DNA from: Limnohabitans sp. TEGF004
GTDB taxonomy: Bacteria; Pseudomonadota; Gammaproteobacteria; Burkholderiales; Burkholderiaceae_C
NCBI RefSeq assembly: GCF_027924965.1
Contig: NZ_AP027056.1
Location: 1,426,001-1,490,000 of the forward strand
Length of the DNA: 64,000 nucleotides
Direction: 5' to 3'
Positions 27,878 to 36,902 of this stretch are shown here, piece after piece. Below the pieces are notes generated by a model. The model saw nothing but the letters and a program-made list of their open reading frames with translations, had not been told where the DNA came from and searched no databases. A program made the position numbers and the translations under genes. Within the stretch, counting starts at the first letter, position 1. The number at the start of each line of letters is the position of its first letter.

Positions 27878-28449
27878 TTACGCCCGCCTGTGCCCTGCAA
27901 CAGTTGATTCATTTGCGCGTTACTGTCTTTTTGAACTTGGTTTTGAAGTTTTATTGCAGGGTCTATCGAGGGTGCAATGGATATAGATTTAGGGTTTGGG
28001 TTTTTCTGCGTATTCGGCTCAACTTTAGATGGGTCGTAATCTGGCTGACAGATTTCGGCCCTAGGAACGAGTTGACAGAAGGGGCTATTAAGACGATTGG
28101 CAACGCTGCGTACTGGGATCACGGCATCAGGACTACATGCAGGAAGGTCTTTCCAGCGGGTACAACTGTCTCTTACATAAGGAATCCCCGCATTCCGCAT
28201 GCATCGCTGGACTAGGATGATCTCGTTTAGCCCCTGCTGTGGCAAAAGGAACCCCTTCCCATCTGGTGCGCTAAATTCAACAGAGTCTCCAGGCACGTTG
28301 GAGCCACATTCCAACAGGGCCGCTCGGATGTCAGCTTCCCTTCCACCATCTCCAGAAAATCCGATCCACCATGCTGGAGGAGGTCTATTAATATTCGAAA
28401 TACACCCGCTCAAGCCAAAAAACACTAAAAAAACAACCAGACGACTCAT
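27874..28449 (-). CDS. Cysteine-containing lipoprotein, candidate immunity protein of CdiA
   Basis: The 191-residue protein has a signal peptide with lipobox LSGC (Cys16), then PPPAWWIGFSGDG. The cysteine pattern is ALLECGSN, QRCMRNAGI, DSCTRWKDLPACSP, followed by a more variable region with two further cysteines and the tail PAIKLQNQVQKDS. The N-terminal two thirds match the lipoprotein at 26038, and the tail matches the one at 25772. Its start overlaps the cdiA stop as ATGA and its stop overlaps the orphan module start the same way. The place directly behind cdiA is where immunity genes are normally found, but this role is unproven. Confidence 0.75.
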   Translation of the reverse strand: MSRLVVFLVFFGLSGCISNINRPPPAWWIGFSGDGGREADIRAALLECGSNVPGDSVEFSAPDGKGFLLPQQGLNEIILVQRCMRNAGIPYVRDSCTRWKDLPACSPDAVIPVRSVANRLNSPFCQLVPRAEICQPDYDPSKVEPNTQKNPNPKSISIAPSIDPAIKLQNQVQKDSNAQMNQLLQGTGGRK

Positions 28450-31400
28450 GGCTTTTTACCGCCTGTGTTGGTCGGTAAAACAGGTACCAAGGGTGGGGCC
28501 ACATTGTCTTTACCGAAGCGATCCGTGCACTCCGCTTTACCTGCCCCATAACAGTTATGCACCGTTGCAGCACCCCCCATCGTCCTAATCACCTCTTCAA
28601 GAGCGCTGCTGCCTGGAGGAATCGTGCCGCCTGTACCTGCATTGCCGCCAAGGATTCGACCAATAAAGTCATAGTTGTTGGTCGATTGTTTGACTTCCCC
28701 AGTACCGTTAGTAATTTGATTAACTGTATTCGCCGCATCCTGTGCGTTGTAGGCCGAGCCAAACAAGTTCACATTCGTTTTTCCACCTGCGCCCCCCTGC
28801 TGTTGCACGGCTGTCAATGCGTTGCCCACAGTCATGCCGCCTCGGCTATGACCATCCAATGTAATGTCACCGCCAGTTTGTTTTATTAAATCTACGTTCT
28901 GTTGTGTCGCGTTGGTCAGGCCTGTTGTACCGTTTTCTAAAAACTTCTGATAACCCGCTACGAGCAACTCAGCCACCAAAGTGTTTGCCTGCGGGAAGTG
29001 CACCAAGTAATCCGCCGCGCCAGAACTGTTCTGCTCTGCTAGGTCTTGTGCAGGCTTAGGGTCGTTCGGTCCGCCGTTAAAAATGCCGTTGTTGGCAATG
29101 CGCGAGCCTGGCTCTATCTTGGCCTTCTCCTCTGGGGTCATTTCTTGCCATTGGACAGTGGTGTTGCCTTTGTCATCAGTCACAGGTACTTTTTTGTACA
29201 TCTTGGCTTGATCCAAAAAAGACGCTTTGAACGCCTGATCAGTAAATGCAACAGCCGCCTGAAGTACCAGCATATTCCCCGCCTGCTGATCCTGCGCCGA
29301 CTTCTGCAAGCTCGCAACATCTGCCTTGGCTAAGGTTCTGTTGGTGTTGCTCGTGTCTGTACTCACCGCCTTGCCATTGCTATCTGTCAGTTGCTCTTTA
29401 CTGGTGTCCGTGGTCTTGTTTCCTACTGTCACCTTTGCCCCACTGATCGCGCTGGTCGTGGTGCTTGCATCACTTTGGTTGGCACTGCCGTTGTTCAATG
29501 CATTGCCAGCTATGGCTTTGGCCATCGCGTATTTGCCATCCATCATGTTCGTGCCCACGCTCACGCCACTGCTGCTGGCACTGGCGCTCATGCTGTTGCT
29601 GATGTCGCTTGTTGTCAGCGTGTTGGTGGTAAGGCTGTTTTTACTGGCGTCACTGCTGCCTGTAACTGTTGCACCTTTTAGGTCGGTGTTGCCTTGCACG
29701 TTGATGGTGAATCCACCATCACCCGCCTTAATACCGCTTTGCTCATTCGCGCTTGCGTAGTTGCTGTTGCTGTTTTGTTTGCTCTGGCTGAAGCTCGCAC
29801 TGCCGCCCGTACCCACGATGGGGATGCTCAGCGCTATGCCTGTGGATTTTTGACTGGCTTGGCTGGTCGCTGTGTCCTGCAAGCTTTCTAGGTTGAGATT
29901 ACCGCCCACTTCTGCCTTGACTTGGTTTGCCTTGACGTTACCGCCTTTGAGGTTGGTGTCTGCACCGCTGGTGATGTTGACCGTGTTGCCTGCACTCACA
30001 TGACTGTTGTTGTACGTGGTGCTGTCGCTGTTGGCTTGGCCTTTGCCACGACTGGCAGCAATGTCTAGGCTTAGGCCTGCGCCGCCTGGACCAATGCCTA
30101 CACTCACGCCCACGCTGGTGCTGCTGCTTTTGTTGCTGTTGCGGTTGCTCTCGGTGTCTGCGCTGGCGAGGATGTTGACGTCTTGGGTGGCGCTTAAGTT
30201 CACATCCTTGGCTGCAGACACATTGCTGCCTTGGATGGTCAAGTTGCCTTCGTCTGCTCCTTGGCCTGTGGCTTTGATGTTTACATTGCCACCGGCTTTG
30301 ACGGTAGAGCCTGCGCCTGTATCGCTGGTGGTGGTGCTGTTGCTTTGGCTGCTAGAGCTGCCAATGCTTACGCTGACTTTGATGCCACTGGCTGCGGCTG
30401 CACCGGGTTGAGTTTTGCCATCCTCCCCAGGTTTGCCCATCACCCCATTTTTGTCATACGCGTCCTGCGTGACTTTACCTTGTTCGTAGGCGTCAGAGCC
30501 TTTGCCGAACGCGATGAGCGCATTAAGATTTCGGTTGCGATTGCTACTGCTGTCTTTGGCAGCTTGCACGGCTTGCGTGGTGGCTTGGACGCTGTCAATG
30601 ATGCCGCCTTTTAAACCAACGGAAATGCTGGTTTGTTCAAACTTTTGCTCCGTGCTTTGTTTGCTTGTTTCGCGCGCTTCTTGAATATCTACAGTCTTGG
30701 CGGTGATGTTGATATCTCCCGTTGGTGTGAGCACATCGCTGCCCACTTGCTTGTACTGATCGCCTGCGGTGATGTTGAGGTTGCCGCCTACGCTGCCCAC
30801 GGTGCTGGCCGCTACGGTGGTGCTGGTGCTTTGGCTGTCATCACTTTGTTTGGTTTTGCTGTAGCTCACTCCGATTGGATTAGTCCCAATACTCGAAATA
30901 CTGAAGCCAGACTTGGTTTCTTGGCTGTAGTTGCTTTGCTGACTGGTGTTCTGCGCTGCTTCAATGTTGACATTGCCACCTGCTGTGAGCGTGGTTCCGC
31001 TATCACTCACCACATTAGAGCCTTTGACATTGATGTCCTTGGTCTTGGCCGCTATGTCTACCGTGCCACCACCAAAATTACTACCAACTGCTGAGCTGGT
31101 GTTGCTGACATTACGTGTCACCAAGGTTGACCCGCCCAAGAAACCACCGCCGCTCGATGTTTTATGCGCTTCGTCTAAGTTGGTGGTGTTCTCTCCGGCC
31201 AAGATGTTGACGCTGCCTGCAGCTTGTACGCCCAGTGCTTTGGTGGCCTGAACGTTGGCGGCTGAAGCTGTGAGGTCATTGCCTGCTTTGAGGTTGACAT
31301 TGCCACCACCATTGATGGTGCTGCCCACGGTTTGCGTATTGCCGTAGTTCAAGTGGTTGTCCGCATCCCAAGTGATGTTGTTTTGTTCGCCAGTTTGGAC

Positions 31401-34400
31401 AGACGCAAGGGTGAAGTTGTTGTCCGCGCTCAGACTGGTTGCACCGCTGCCTACATTTGCTACTACGCCTGCCACGATATTCAAGTCTCGTCCAGCGCTG
31501 GCCACCAATGTGCCGTTTGCTCCCGAGACGTACAAACCCGCCACACGGTCAACACCTGTTCGACTGAAGTTGGCTGAGCCAACTTGTATGTTGGTGCTCT
31601 GGGTGGTGGTTTGAATATTCAAGTCTCGCCCTGCGGTCGTACTCAGACTGTTGACTGCACCTATGTTGCCGCCAATGTTGTTGAGGTCTTGTCGTGCGGC
31701 CACACTCACATCGTCGCCGCCAATGCGCCCGCCTAAGTTGTTGATGTTTTCAGCAGTGAGGCTAACCACGTTTCGCCCTGCGATGGTGCCGCTGTTGGTC
31801 AAATCACCACTCAGGTTGATGTTCACGTCTTTGCCTGCGAGCAATGCGCCGCTGCCGTCTAAATCGCCGGGTTGGACTTTGACATACACCTGCGGGACAA
31901 GCACCTTTTGGCTAGAACCATCAGGCAGGCTGACGGTTTGCTCCACAAGCCATACGATATCGCTGGTGAGTTGGGCCACTTGCTGAGCAGTCAATGCAAT
32001 GCCGGGGCGCAAGTTGTATTTCTGGCCGAACGTGATCGCGCTGGTCATCAGCGCTTTGTACTCTTGTTCGTCACTGGTGTAGTCGGCCAAGAAGCGGCGG
32101 CCTGTCAGCTCTGCCACCTGCTCGCGGATGAGCTTTTGTTCGTAGAAACCGTCGCCCAAGCGTTTTTGGGTGACTGTGGGATCAAGGCTTAAGCTCTGCG
32201 TCATGTAGTCGCTGCCTAGCCAAAGTTTTCGATCAATGAAACGGGTGTCTGTTTCAATCAAATAAGCAGACGTGAGCGATGGGTTGTTCTTGTACAGACT
32301 ACTTGTGGGTAGTGTCGTCGGAGACACGGCCCCATTGCGTGCATTGGCAGACCCTGCGCCACTGGTACTACCCGAAACTGCAGCTTGAGTGCGCACGCCC
32401 ACCTGTACGCCACTATTGCTGGATGCAGTGACTTGCGCCACGGAGACTGTGCTGTTGGCAGTGCTGTCATAAGCGCCTGTTTGCCATTCGTCATGGGCAT
32501 GAACACAGTTGATTGAGATTTTTCCGCAAATACCAGAGCCTGGCACATGCACCAGGGTGTAAGTCGTTCCAACATCTCGAATGCTCTTGGTGGCCATCAC
32601 GTCTGTATTTGCAAACGTAGAGGAACCAATATTCAATGCACCACCAACCAGAATGTGACTGGCATAGTTGGTGGCGTTGGATGAATTCAGCTTGATGTCA
32701 CCGCCTGCCAGAATTTGCGCAGGATCACTGGCAGTTTGATATGGCAAATAAGTGGTGCGTGTAAACACCCGATATAAACCAGAATTGATATCTTCTCGAA
32801 CGTCTAACTCTGTAGTCGCCACTCTGATTTCGTAAGCAAAGTGGTCATTAGTGTTGTTAACCGTGACGCTAGAAAGGCTTAAGTGACGGCCTGCCTCAAT
32901 CGTTGCGCTGTTGTTATTTAACGTTGTCGCAGATCCAGTTGCTTGATGATTAGCGTCTAACGCTCCACCAATTGCCATGTCGCCAACGCTGTAAATAAGA
33001 GCATGCTCTCGGTTGGTCAATACACCGCTGATGCCAAGGTCTAGACGATCACGCGCTGCAATCGTGCCTGCTTTGGTGACCCCTGCAATGGTTTCGGTGT
33101 CGTTAGTGAGGTTAACCGCTGCAATTCTGAGGTGGTCGCCATAGATGCGTCCTGTGCCGATGTTGATCACCGTACCCGCGTTAACTTGCATATCCACACC
33201 GTCAATCAAGCCTCGGTTGGTCAAGGTGTTGCTGACATTGACTTGGGTGGTATTGGCCGATATCTCGCCTGTTACTGCGTTGTCAATGTTGTTGGCCGTG
33301 AGGTTGAGCGTATTGCCTGCTTGCAGTTTGCCGCTGTTGCTCACATTGCCGCTGGTGGTGAGTGTGGCGTTGCGGTTGGCAATGACTTGCCCACTGTTGC
33401 CGAAATCGTTATTGAGCGTGACACTGAGATCGTTTTTAGAGAGCACTTTGCCATCACCGCCCAAGCTACTAGCGACCACTGTAAGGGTTTTGTCGGCAAT
33501 CAGCATGCCATCTGTGTTGGTGATGGCCAGTGTTCGGCTGGCTTGAGCCTGCACATCTTGCAAGGTCAGCGCGTTGCCTGCACTGATGAGGCCCGAGGTG
33601 TTGTCTGCCGTGCCAGCACTGGTAACAGACACGTCATGGTTGGCCCGAATGGCACCGGTGTTGTTGTTGAGCTTGGCGGTAGCAATGCTGACATCTTGAC
33701 CTTCAAGGCCTTGGTTAGTTCCGCTGGTGCTGCCGTTGTTGACTTCACCCGCATTCAAGCTTGCGGTGGCTGCACTGCGAATGAGGCCACTGGTGTTGTT
33801 GATCAACCCTGTGGTGCCGCCGTTACGTGCTGTGAGGGTGAGGTGATCGAGCCCTTGAATTTGGCCGTTTTGGTTACTGATGTTGGCGCTGGTTGCTGTG
33901 AGCGCGCCTTTGCTACCGATGTAACCTGCATCGTTGTTAAGGTCACCTGTGTTGAGCGTGGTCGTGCCTTGAGCTGCAATGCCGCCTTTACCGTTGAGAG
34001 CCGCATTGCTGCTGGTGTAGTTGGCGGCATTGGTGTTTGTAAATGTTTGGTCGTGGGTGTTGATGACCAAATCACCGCCTACCTGTATCAAGCCAGCATC
34101 GTTGTTCAACGCATTAGTTTGCAAATTCGCTGCTTGGCCTGCTGCTAACGTACCTCCCGCATTATTGAAGTCTGCAGAAGATACAGTCAGGGTTTGGCTG
34201 GCAACTACTGTGGCATTTGCGGTGTTTAGATTGCCAGATGTTGTAATTTCTGCGTTTTTGGCACTGGTCTGGCTGCCAGACAAGTCAACACTGCTGCCTG
34301 TGAGCGTGATATTGCCTGCAGCTATGTTTTGACCATTGGCCGTGAGGCTTTGGGTTGTGGTGACATTCAAATTTCCATTGCTGGCTACTGTTCCATCAGT

Positions 34401-35642
34401 TTTAATGCCTGCACCCACAACGCTTGCTGAGGTGCTGCTCAGGCTGTTGGCTGTGATGCTGGTGTTGCCTTGTGCTGCGATGACGCCACTGTTAGTGACG
34501 CTGCCCGTTGCGCTGAGTGTTTGATCGTTACTTGCGTAGATTGCTCCACTGTTAGTGATGTTGCCTTGTGTGGTGATTTGCAGATTCGCACTGGCTTGCA
34601 GTGTGCCTGTCGTTGTCAACCAACCATTGTTTTGCAATACCAAGTCGCCACCCGTGGAGCCAATCGTCCCCGCACTGCGAACGCCCAAGCCTTGCTCGGT
34701 GCCGATGAGGTGAATCTTGCCTGCGTACATGCCACCAATTTGGGCCACGTCCAGCGCAAAAGTGGGTAATGCGCCTGTGCCTGCAATGGTGGTTGTGACA
34801 GGTGTTGTGTTGGCTCCAAGGCTGGAAGCGTCAATCTGGTTGGCACCTGTGACCAACTTGAGTTCATTCGCCCAAATGCCTGCGTTGACCTGTACAGCAC
34901 GGGCAAGAATTGCGGAGTAGTCTGTGGTACTGAGGTCTAAACCGTTGTCATTGATGCTGATATTGCCACCTTGCACACGGTAGCCATCTAAGCTGCCGCC
35001 ATTGACGATAGGTGTACCCGTGGTGAGTGTGGCTTTGCTGGTGTTGATAAAGCCACCTCCATTCACGCTGATGCCCGAGGGGTTGGCAATGATTACCTCG
35101 GCACGTTGCCCAGCGACTTCCACGTATCCATTCAGGTAACTGGGATTGGATGAATTCACCTCATTCAAAATGACACGGGCACTGCCCGTTGCTAACCACG
35201 GATTACCCTGTACCCAACCACCTTGTTGGGTTTGTACGCTGGTGCGGCTGTTGTTGAGGATGACGCCATTGCTCTGCACATCAAACTGGCTGTATACGTT
35301 GCGTGACACGCCTGCGGCACTGGGCGTTTGAATGTCCACTTGAGGGACACCGTTGGCGGTTTGCAGAACAGTCGGTTGTTGATTGCCCGGCGCATTACGG
35401 TAAGCCACCACTTGCGCGTGAGCGTTGGTTGTAGGCAATGCCCAAAGTACCGCACCTAGCGCACACAACACAGCAAAGCTGAGAGCACTGATACTGACGG
35501 TTGCATTGTCTACTATTGCTGTATGACCTGAGGCAACAGATTCCCCTATAGAACCTTTGCCCTGAGAGGATGAAGTTTCTGCCGCAGCCATGAGCTGCCC
35601 ACGTCGTTTGTTGAAAATGATTCGGAATAAATTCTTGTTCAT
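28446..35642 (-). CDS. cdiA: CdiA/FHA-like two-partner secreted exoprotein
   Basis: This 2398-residue protein begins with an extended signal peptide (MNKNLFRIIFNKRRGQ..., cleavage near AHA-Q at residue 76/77). The TPS secretion domain follows (to about 330, with IIANPSGISVNGGGF), then long FHA-type beta-helix repeats. A central region (about 1115-1290) contains YLIETDTRF, LGDGFYEQKLIREQVAELTG and PQVYVKV, and haemagglutinin repeats run to about 2060. The C-terminal module (about 2010-2398) has GHSRG with Ser2266, like an alpha/beta-hydrolase nucleophile elbow, and ends after VHNCYG. No VENN motif is seen. It is transcribed after cdiB, the acyltransferase and a beta-barrel gene. Function as a contact-dependent toxin rather than a plain adhesin is inferred. 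Confidence 0.85.
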   Translation of the reverse strand: MNKNLFRIIFNKRRGQLMAAAETSSSQGKGSIGESVASGHTAIVDNATVSISALSFAVLCALGAVLWALPTTNAHAQVVAYRNAPGNQQPTVLQTANGVPQVDIQTPSAAGVSRNVYSQFDVQSNGVILNNSRTSVQTQQGGWVQGNPWLATGSARVILNEVNSSNPSYLNGYVEVAGQRAEVIIANPSGISVNGGGFINTSKATLTTGTPIVNGGSLDGYRVQGGNISINDNGLDLSTTDYSAILARAVQVNAGIWANELKLVTGANQIDASSLGANTTPVTTTIAGTGALPTFALDVAQIGGMYAGKIHLIGTEQGLGVRSAGTIGSTGGDLVLQNNGWLTTTGTLQASANLQITTQGNITNSGAIYASNDQTLSATGSVTNSGVIAAQGNTSITANSLSSTSASVVGAGIKTDGTVASNGNLNVTTTQSLTANGQNIAAGNITLTGSSVDLSGSQTSAKNAEITTSGNLNTANATVVASQTLTVSSADFNNAGGTLAAGQAANLQTNALNNDAGLIQVGGDLVINTHDQTFTNTNAANYTSSNAALNGKGGIAAQGTTTLNTGDLNNDAGYIGSKGALTATSANISNQNGQIQGLDHLTLTARNGGTTGLINNTSGLIRSAATASLNAGEVNNGSTSGTNQGLEGQDVSIATAKLNNNTGAIRANHDVSVTSAGTADNTSGLISAGNALTLQDVQAQASRTLAITNTDGMLIADKTLTVVASSLGGDGKVLSKNDLSVTLNNDFGNSGQVIANRNATLTTSGNVSNSGKLQAGNTLNLTANNIDNAVTGEISANTTQVNVSNTLTNRGLIDGVDMQVNAGTVINIGTGRIYGDHLRIAAVNLTNDTETIAGVTKAGTIAARDRLDLGISGVLTNREHALIYSVGDMAIGGALDANHQATGSATTLNNNSATIEAGRHLSLSSVTVNNTNDHFAYEIRVATTELDVREDINSGLYRVFTRTTYLPYQTASDPAQILAGGDIKLNSSNATNYASHILVGGALNIGSSTFANTDVMATKSIRDVGTTYTLVHVPGSGICGKISINCVHAHDEWQTGAYDSTANSTVSVAQVTASSNSGVQVGVRTQAAVSGSTSGAGSANARNGAVSPTTLPTSSLYKNNPSLTSAYLIETDTRFIDRKLWLGSDYMTQSLSLDPTVTQKRLGDGFYEQKLIREQVAELTGRRFLADYTSDEQEYKALMTSAITFGQKYNLRPGIALTAQQVAQLTSDIVWLVEQTVSLPDGSSQKVLVPQVYVKVQPGDLDGSGALLAGKDVNINLSGDLTNSGTIAGRNVVSLTAENINNLGGRIGGDDVSVAARQDLNNIGGNIGAVNSLSTTAGRDLNIQTTTQSTNIQVGSANFSRTGVDRVAGLYVSGANGTLVASAGRDLNIVAGVVANVGSGATSLSADNNFTLASVQTGEQNNITWDADNHLNYGNTQTVGSTINGGGNVNLKAGNDLTASAANVQATKALGVQAAGSVNILAGENTTNLDEAHKTSSGGGFLGGSTLVTRNVSNTSSAVGSNFGGGTVDIAAKTKDINVKGSNVVSDSGTTLTAGGNVNIEAAQNTSQQSNYSQETKSGFSISSIGTNPIGVSYSKTKQSDDSQSTSTTVAASTVGSVGGNLNITAGDQYKQVGSDVLTPTGDINITAKTVDIQEARETSKQSTEQKFEQTSISVGLKGGIIDSVQATTQAVQAAKDSSSNRNRNLNALIAFGKGSDAYEQGKVTQDAYDKNGVMGKPGEDGKTQPGAAAASGIKVSVSIGSSSSQSNSTTTSDTGAGSTVKAGGNVNIKATGQGADEGNLTIQGSNVSAAKDVNLSATQDVNILASADTESNRNSNKSSSTSVGVSVGIGPGGAGLSLDIAASRGKGQANSDSTTYNNSHVSAGNTVNITSGADTNLKGGNVKANQVKAEVGGNLNLESLQDTATSQASQKSTGIALSIPIVGTGGSASFSQSKQNSNSNYASANEQSGIKAGDGGFTINVQGNTDLKGATVTGSSDASKNSLTTNTLTTSDISNSMSASASSSGVSVGTNMMDGKYAMAKAIAGNALNNGSANQSDASTTTSAISGAKVTVGNKTTDTSKEQLTDSNGKAVSTDTSNTNRTLAKADVASLQKSAQDQQAGNMLVLQAAVAFTDQAFKASFLDQAKMYKKVPVTDDKGNTTVQWQEMTPEEKAKIEPGSRIANNGIFNGGPNDPKPAQDLAEQNSSGAADYLVHFPQANTLVAELLVAGYQKFLENGTTGLTNATQQNVDLIKQTGGDITLDGHSRGGMTVGNALTAVQQQGGAGGKTNVNLFGSAYNAQDAANTVNQITNGTGEVKQSTNNYDFIGRILGGNAGTGGTIPPGSSALEEVIRTMGGAATVHNCYGAGKAECTDRFGKDNVAPPLVPVLPTNTGGKKP
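29288..29356. repeat. Exact 69-bp direct repeat, cdiA copy
   Basis: This is the partner of 27517-27585, inside the coding sequence of the cdiA C-terminal module just before the point where CdiA and the orphan module diverge. Confidence 0.9.
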
Positions 35643-35726
35643 GGCGTCAACCCCTTGCTGTCAATATCTCAAACTCAATTCAATGGCGAACACAAATTTC
35701 GTTCGCCATTGATAACACCTACAAAA

Positions 35727-36260
35727 TTAGAAGCGCGTACCCACAGAGACGGTGAAGCCTTTGGCTGATAAACCGTCTTGTTTGTAATAGTTCATGTAAT
35801 CTACTTGGCCGTAGACATCTTTGGTGAATTGAGCTTGCATGCCGATGCCGTAGGACACCTTGGTTTTGGACACACTTGATGCTTCATCTTCATATTTGGA
35901 ATGAGTCGCGCCAATGCGAGCAAAAGCTTCAACGTCTTTGGCAATTTCAATTTTTGGTTTTAAAGAAACACCGAATGCAGTTGCTTTAGCCGTGTAATTT
36001 GTACCTCCAACCACAGACGAATCTTTGGAAACAGTAAATGCATAACTGCCTTCAACTGATAAATTTTTATCAATCTCTTTACCAAAAGTAAATCGTGCCA
36101 GCTTAGGTGTGGCGTCAAAACCGTTGTTTTCATTTTTCAGATTTAACGCTAGATAACCTACCTCACCGTAGTAGCCTTGATTAGCCATGGATTGAGCAGA
36201 AACGGTAACTGCTGACACTGCTGCCAACAGTGCAACCAATGCGTGTTTAGAATTTTTCAT
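35727..36260 (-). CDS. Small outer membrane beta-barrel protein
   Basis: The 177-residue protein has a signal peptide from MKNSKHALVALLAAV ending near SMANQ. The mature part alternates hydrophobic and polar residues in strands (GYYGEVGYLALNL, AFTVSKDSS, ATAFGVSLKPKIEIAK, FTVSVGTRF) and ends in Phe, the usual C-terminal signal of outer membrane barrels. It resembles the eight-strand OmpA/OprF-like barrel class. Its position between the acyltransferase and cdiA, in the same direction, is unusual. It may help presentation, receptor masking or self-protection, but the sequence does not say which. The start at 36260 is chosen by the signal peptide. Confidence 0.75.
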   Translation of the reverse strand: MKNSKHALVALLAAVSAVTVSAQSMANQGYYGEVGYLALNLKNENNGFDATPKLARFTFGKEIDKNLSVEGSYAFTVSKDSSVVGGTNYTAKATAFGVSLKPKIEIAKDVEAFARIGATHSKYEDEASSVSKTKVSYGIGMQAQFTKDVYGQVDYMNYYKQDGLSAKGFTVSVGTRF

Positions 36261-36326
36261 TTTTAGTCTTTCAAGTAAATGTGACATTTGCCACGTTGCA
36301 ATCACACCGATGTTTTCGATGCGCTC

Positions 36327-36893
36327 CTAAGACGAAGTTCGATTGACTTCGTCTTCGAGTTGGGTTGCCCTACGGGCTAATATGGGGCGGTTTTTCCACC
36401 ACTGTTTGGCTTGCACAAGAGAGACGTGGTCACCTCGAAAAAGCATCACACGAAAACCTCTGTCACCACCGCGGTGATACAAGGACTTAAAACAGCAGCC
36501 TGTGAGTGCGGCACCTACAGCACGTCGAAATACCTTGCTGTGTCCAAACGGGGTCATCCAGTCGATTACCCACATGCGGTCACCGACAGCCCACTCTTGA
36601 GGGCTCAAGCCTTCGTCGGGGTTGTCCACATAGCGACTTTCGATTTCAGCCGTTAGATTCGCCCATGACATGTAGGCCACAGGGCGTATTTGTCCATCTA
36701 TGTTTTCACTTGCCAGAATGAACTGCTGAGTTCTTAGCGCTGGCAACAACCACTGTGATAACTCTTGGAGGGGCAAGCGATTTTTATTGTTTGCATGCAT
36801 AGCAAGCCACACGATGGAGCCAAATATTTCGGCCTCACTGTGTCCAGGCGCATTCAGCGCAGGTGCGGTAATGATTAAATTTCCGTACTGCAT
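36327..36893 (-). CDS. cdiC: HlyC-family toxin-activating lysine acyltransferase (CdiC-like)
   Basis: The 188-residue protein matches HlyC along its length. The segment YMSWANLTAEIE corresponds to HlyC CSWANLSLENE, and VGDRMWVIDWMTPFG to SGDRKWFIDWIAPFG, with Asp111 equal to the essential HlyC Asp92. Near the N-terminus GSIVWLAMH aligns with HlyC GHVSWLWAS, but at the position of catalytic His23 a straight alignment gives Lys37; His33 is nearby. HlyC moves a fatty acyl group from acyl carrier protein to lysines of an RTX toxin. Related CdiC proteins lipidate a class of CdiA effectors. It lies 10 bases after cdiB, so CdiA is the expected substrate. Confidence 0.85.
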   Translation of the reverse strand: MQYGNLIITAPALNAPGHSEAEIFGSIVWLAMHANNKNRLPLQELSQWLLPALRTQQFILASENIDGQIRPVAYMSWANLTAEIESRYVDNPDEGLSPQEWAVGDRMWVIDWMTPFGHSKVFRRAVGAALTGCCFKSLYHRGGDRGFRVMLFRGDHVSLVQAKQWWKNRPILARRATQLEDEVNRTSS

Positions 36894-36902
36894 CGCGCGC
36901 TC

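Noticed and set aside
28446..29700. VENN or similar pretoxin boundary in CdiA
   Set aside because: No VENN motif or close variant is present; the module boundary was placed instead by comparison with the orphan copy.
33132..34148. Long open frame (338 codons) on the plus strand inside cdiA
   Set aside because: It is the mirror of the Gly/Asn/Thr/Val-rich repeat coding of cdiA; its protein is Val/Ala/Cys-rich with no domain, and no ribosome site or neighbour supports it.
29500..34900. Repeated short sequences in cdiA considered as a CRISPR array or tandem repeat locus
   Set aside because: The repetition follows the roughly 20-residue FHA protein repeats, is imperfect and stays in frame, with no constant repeat-spacer pattern.
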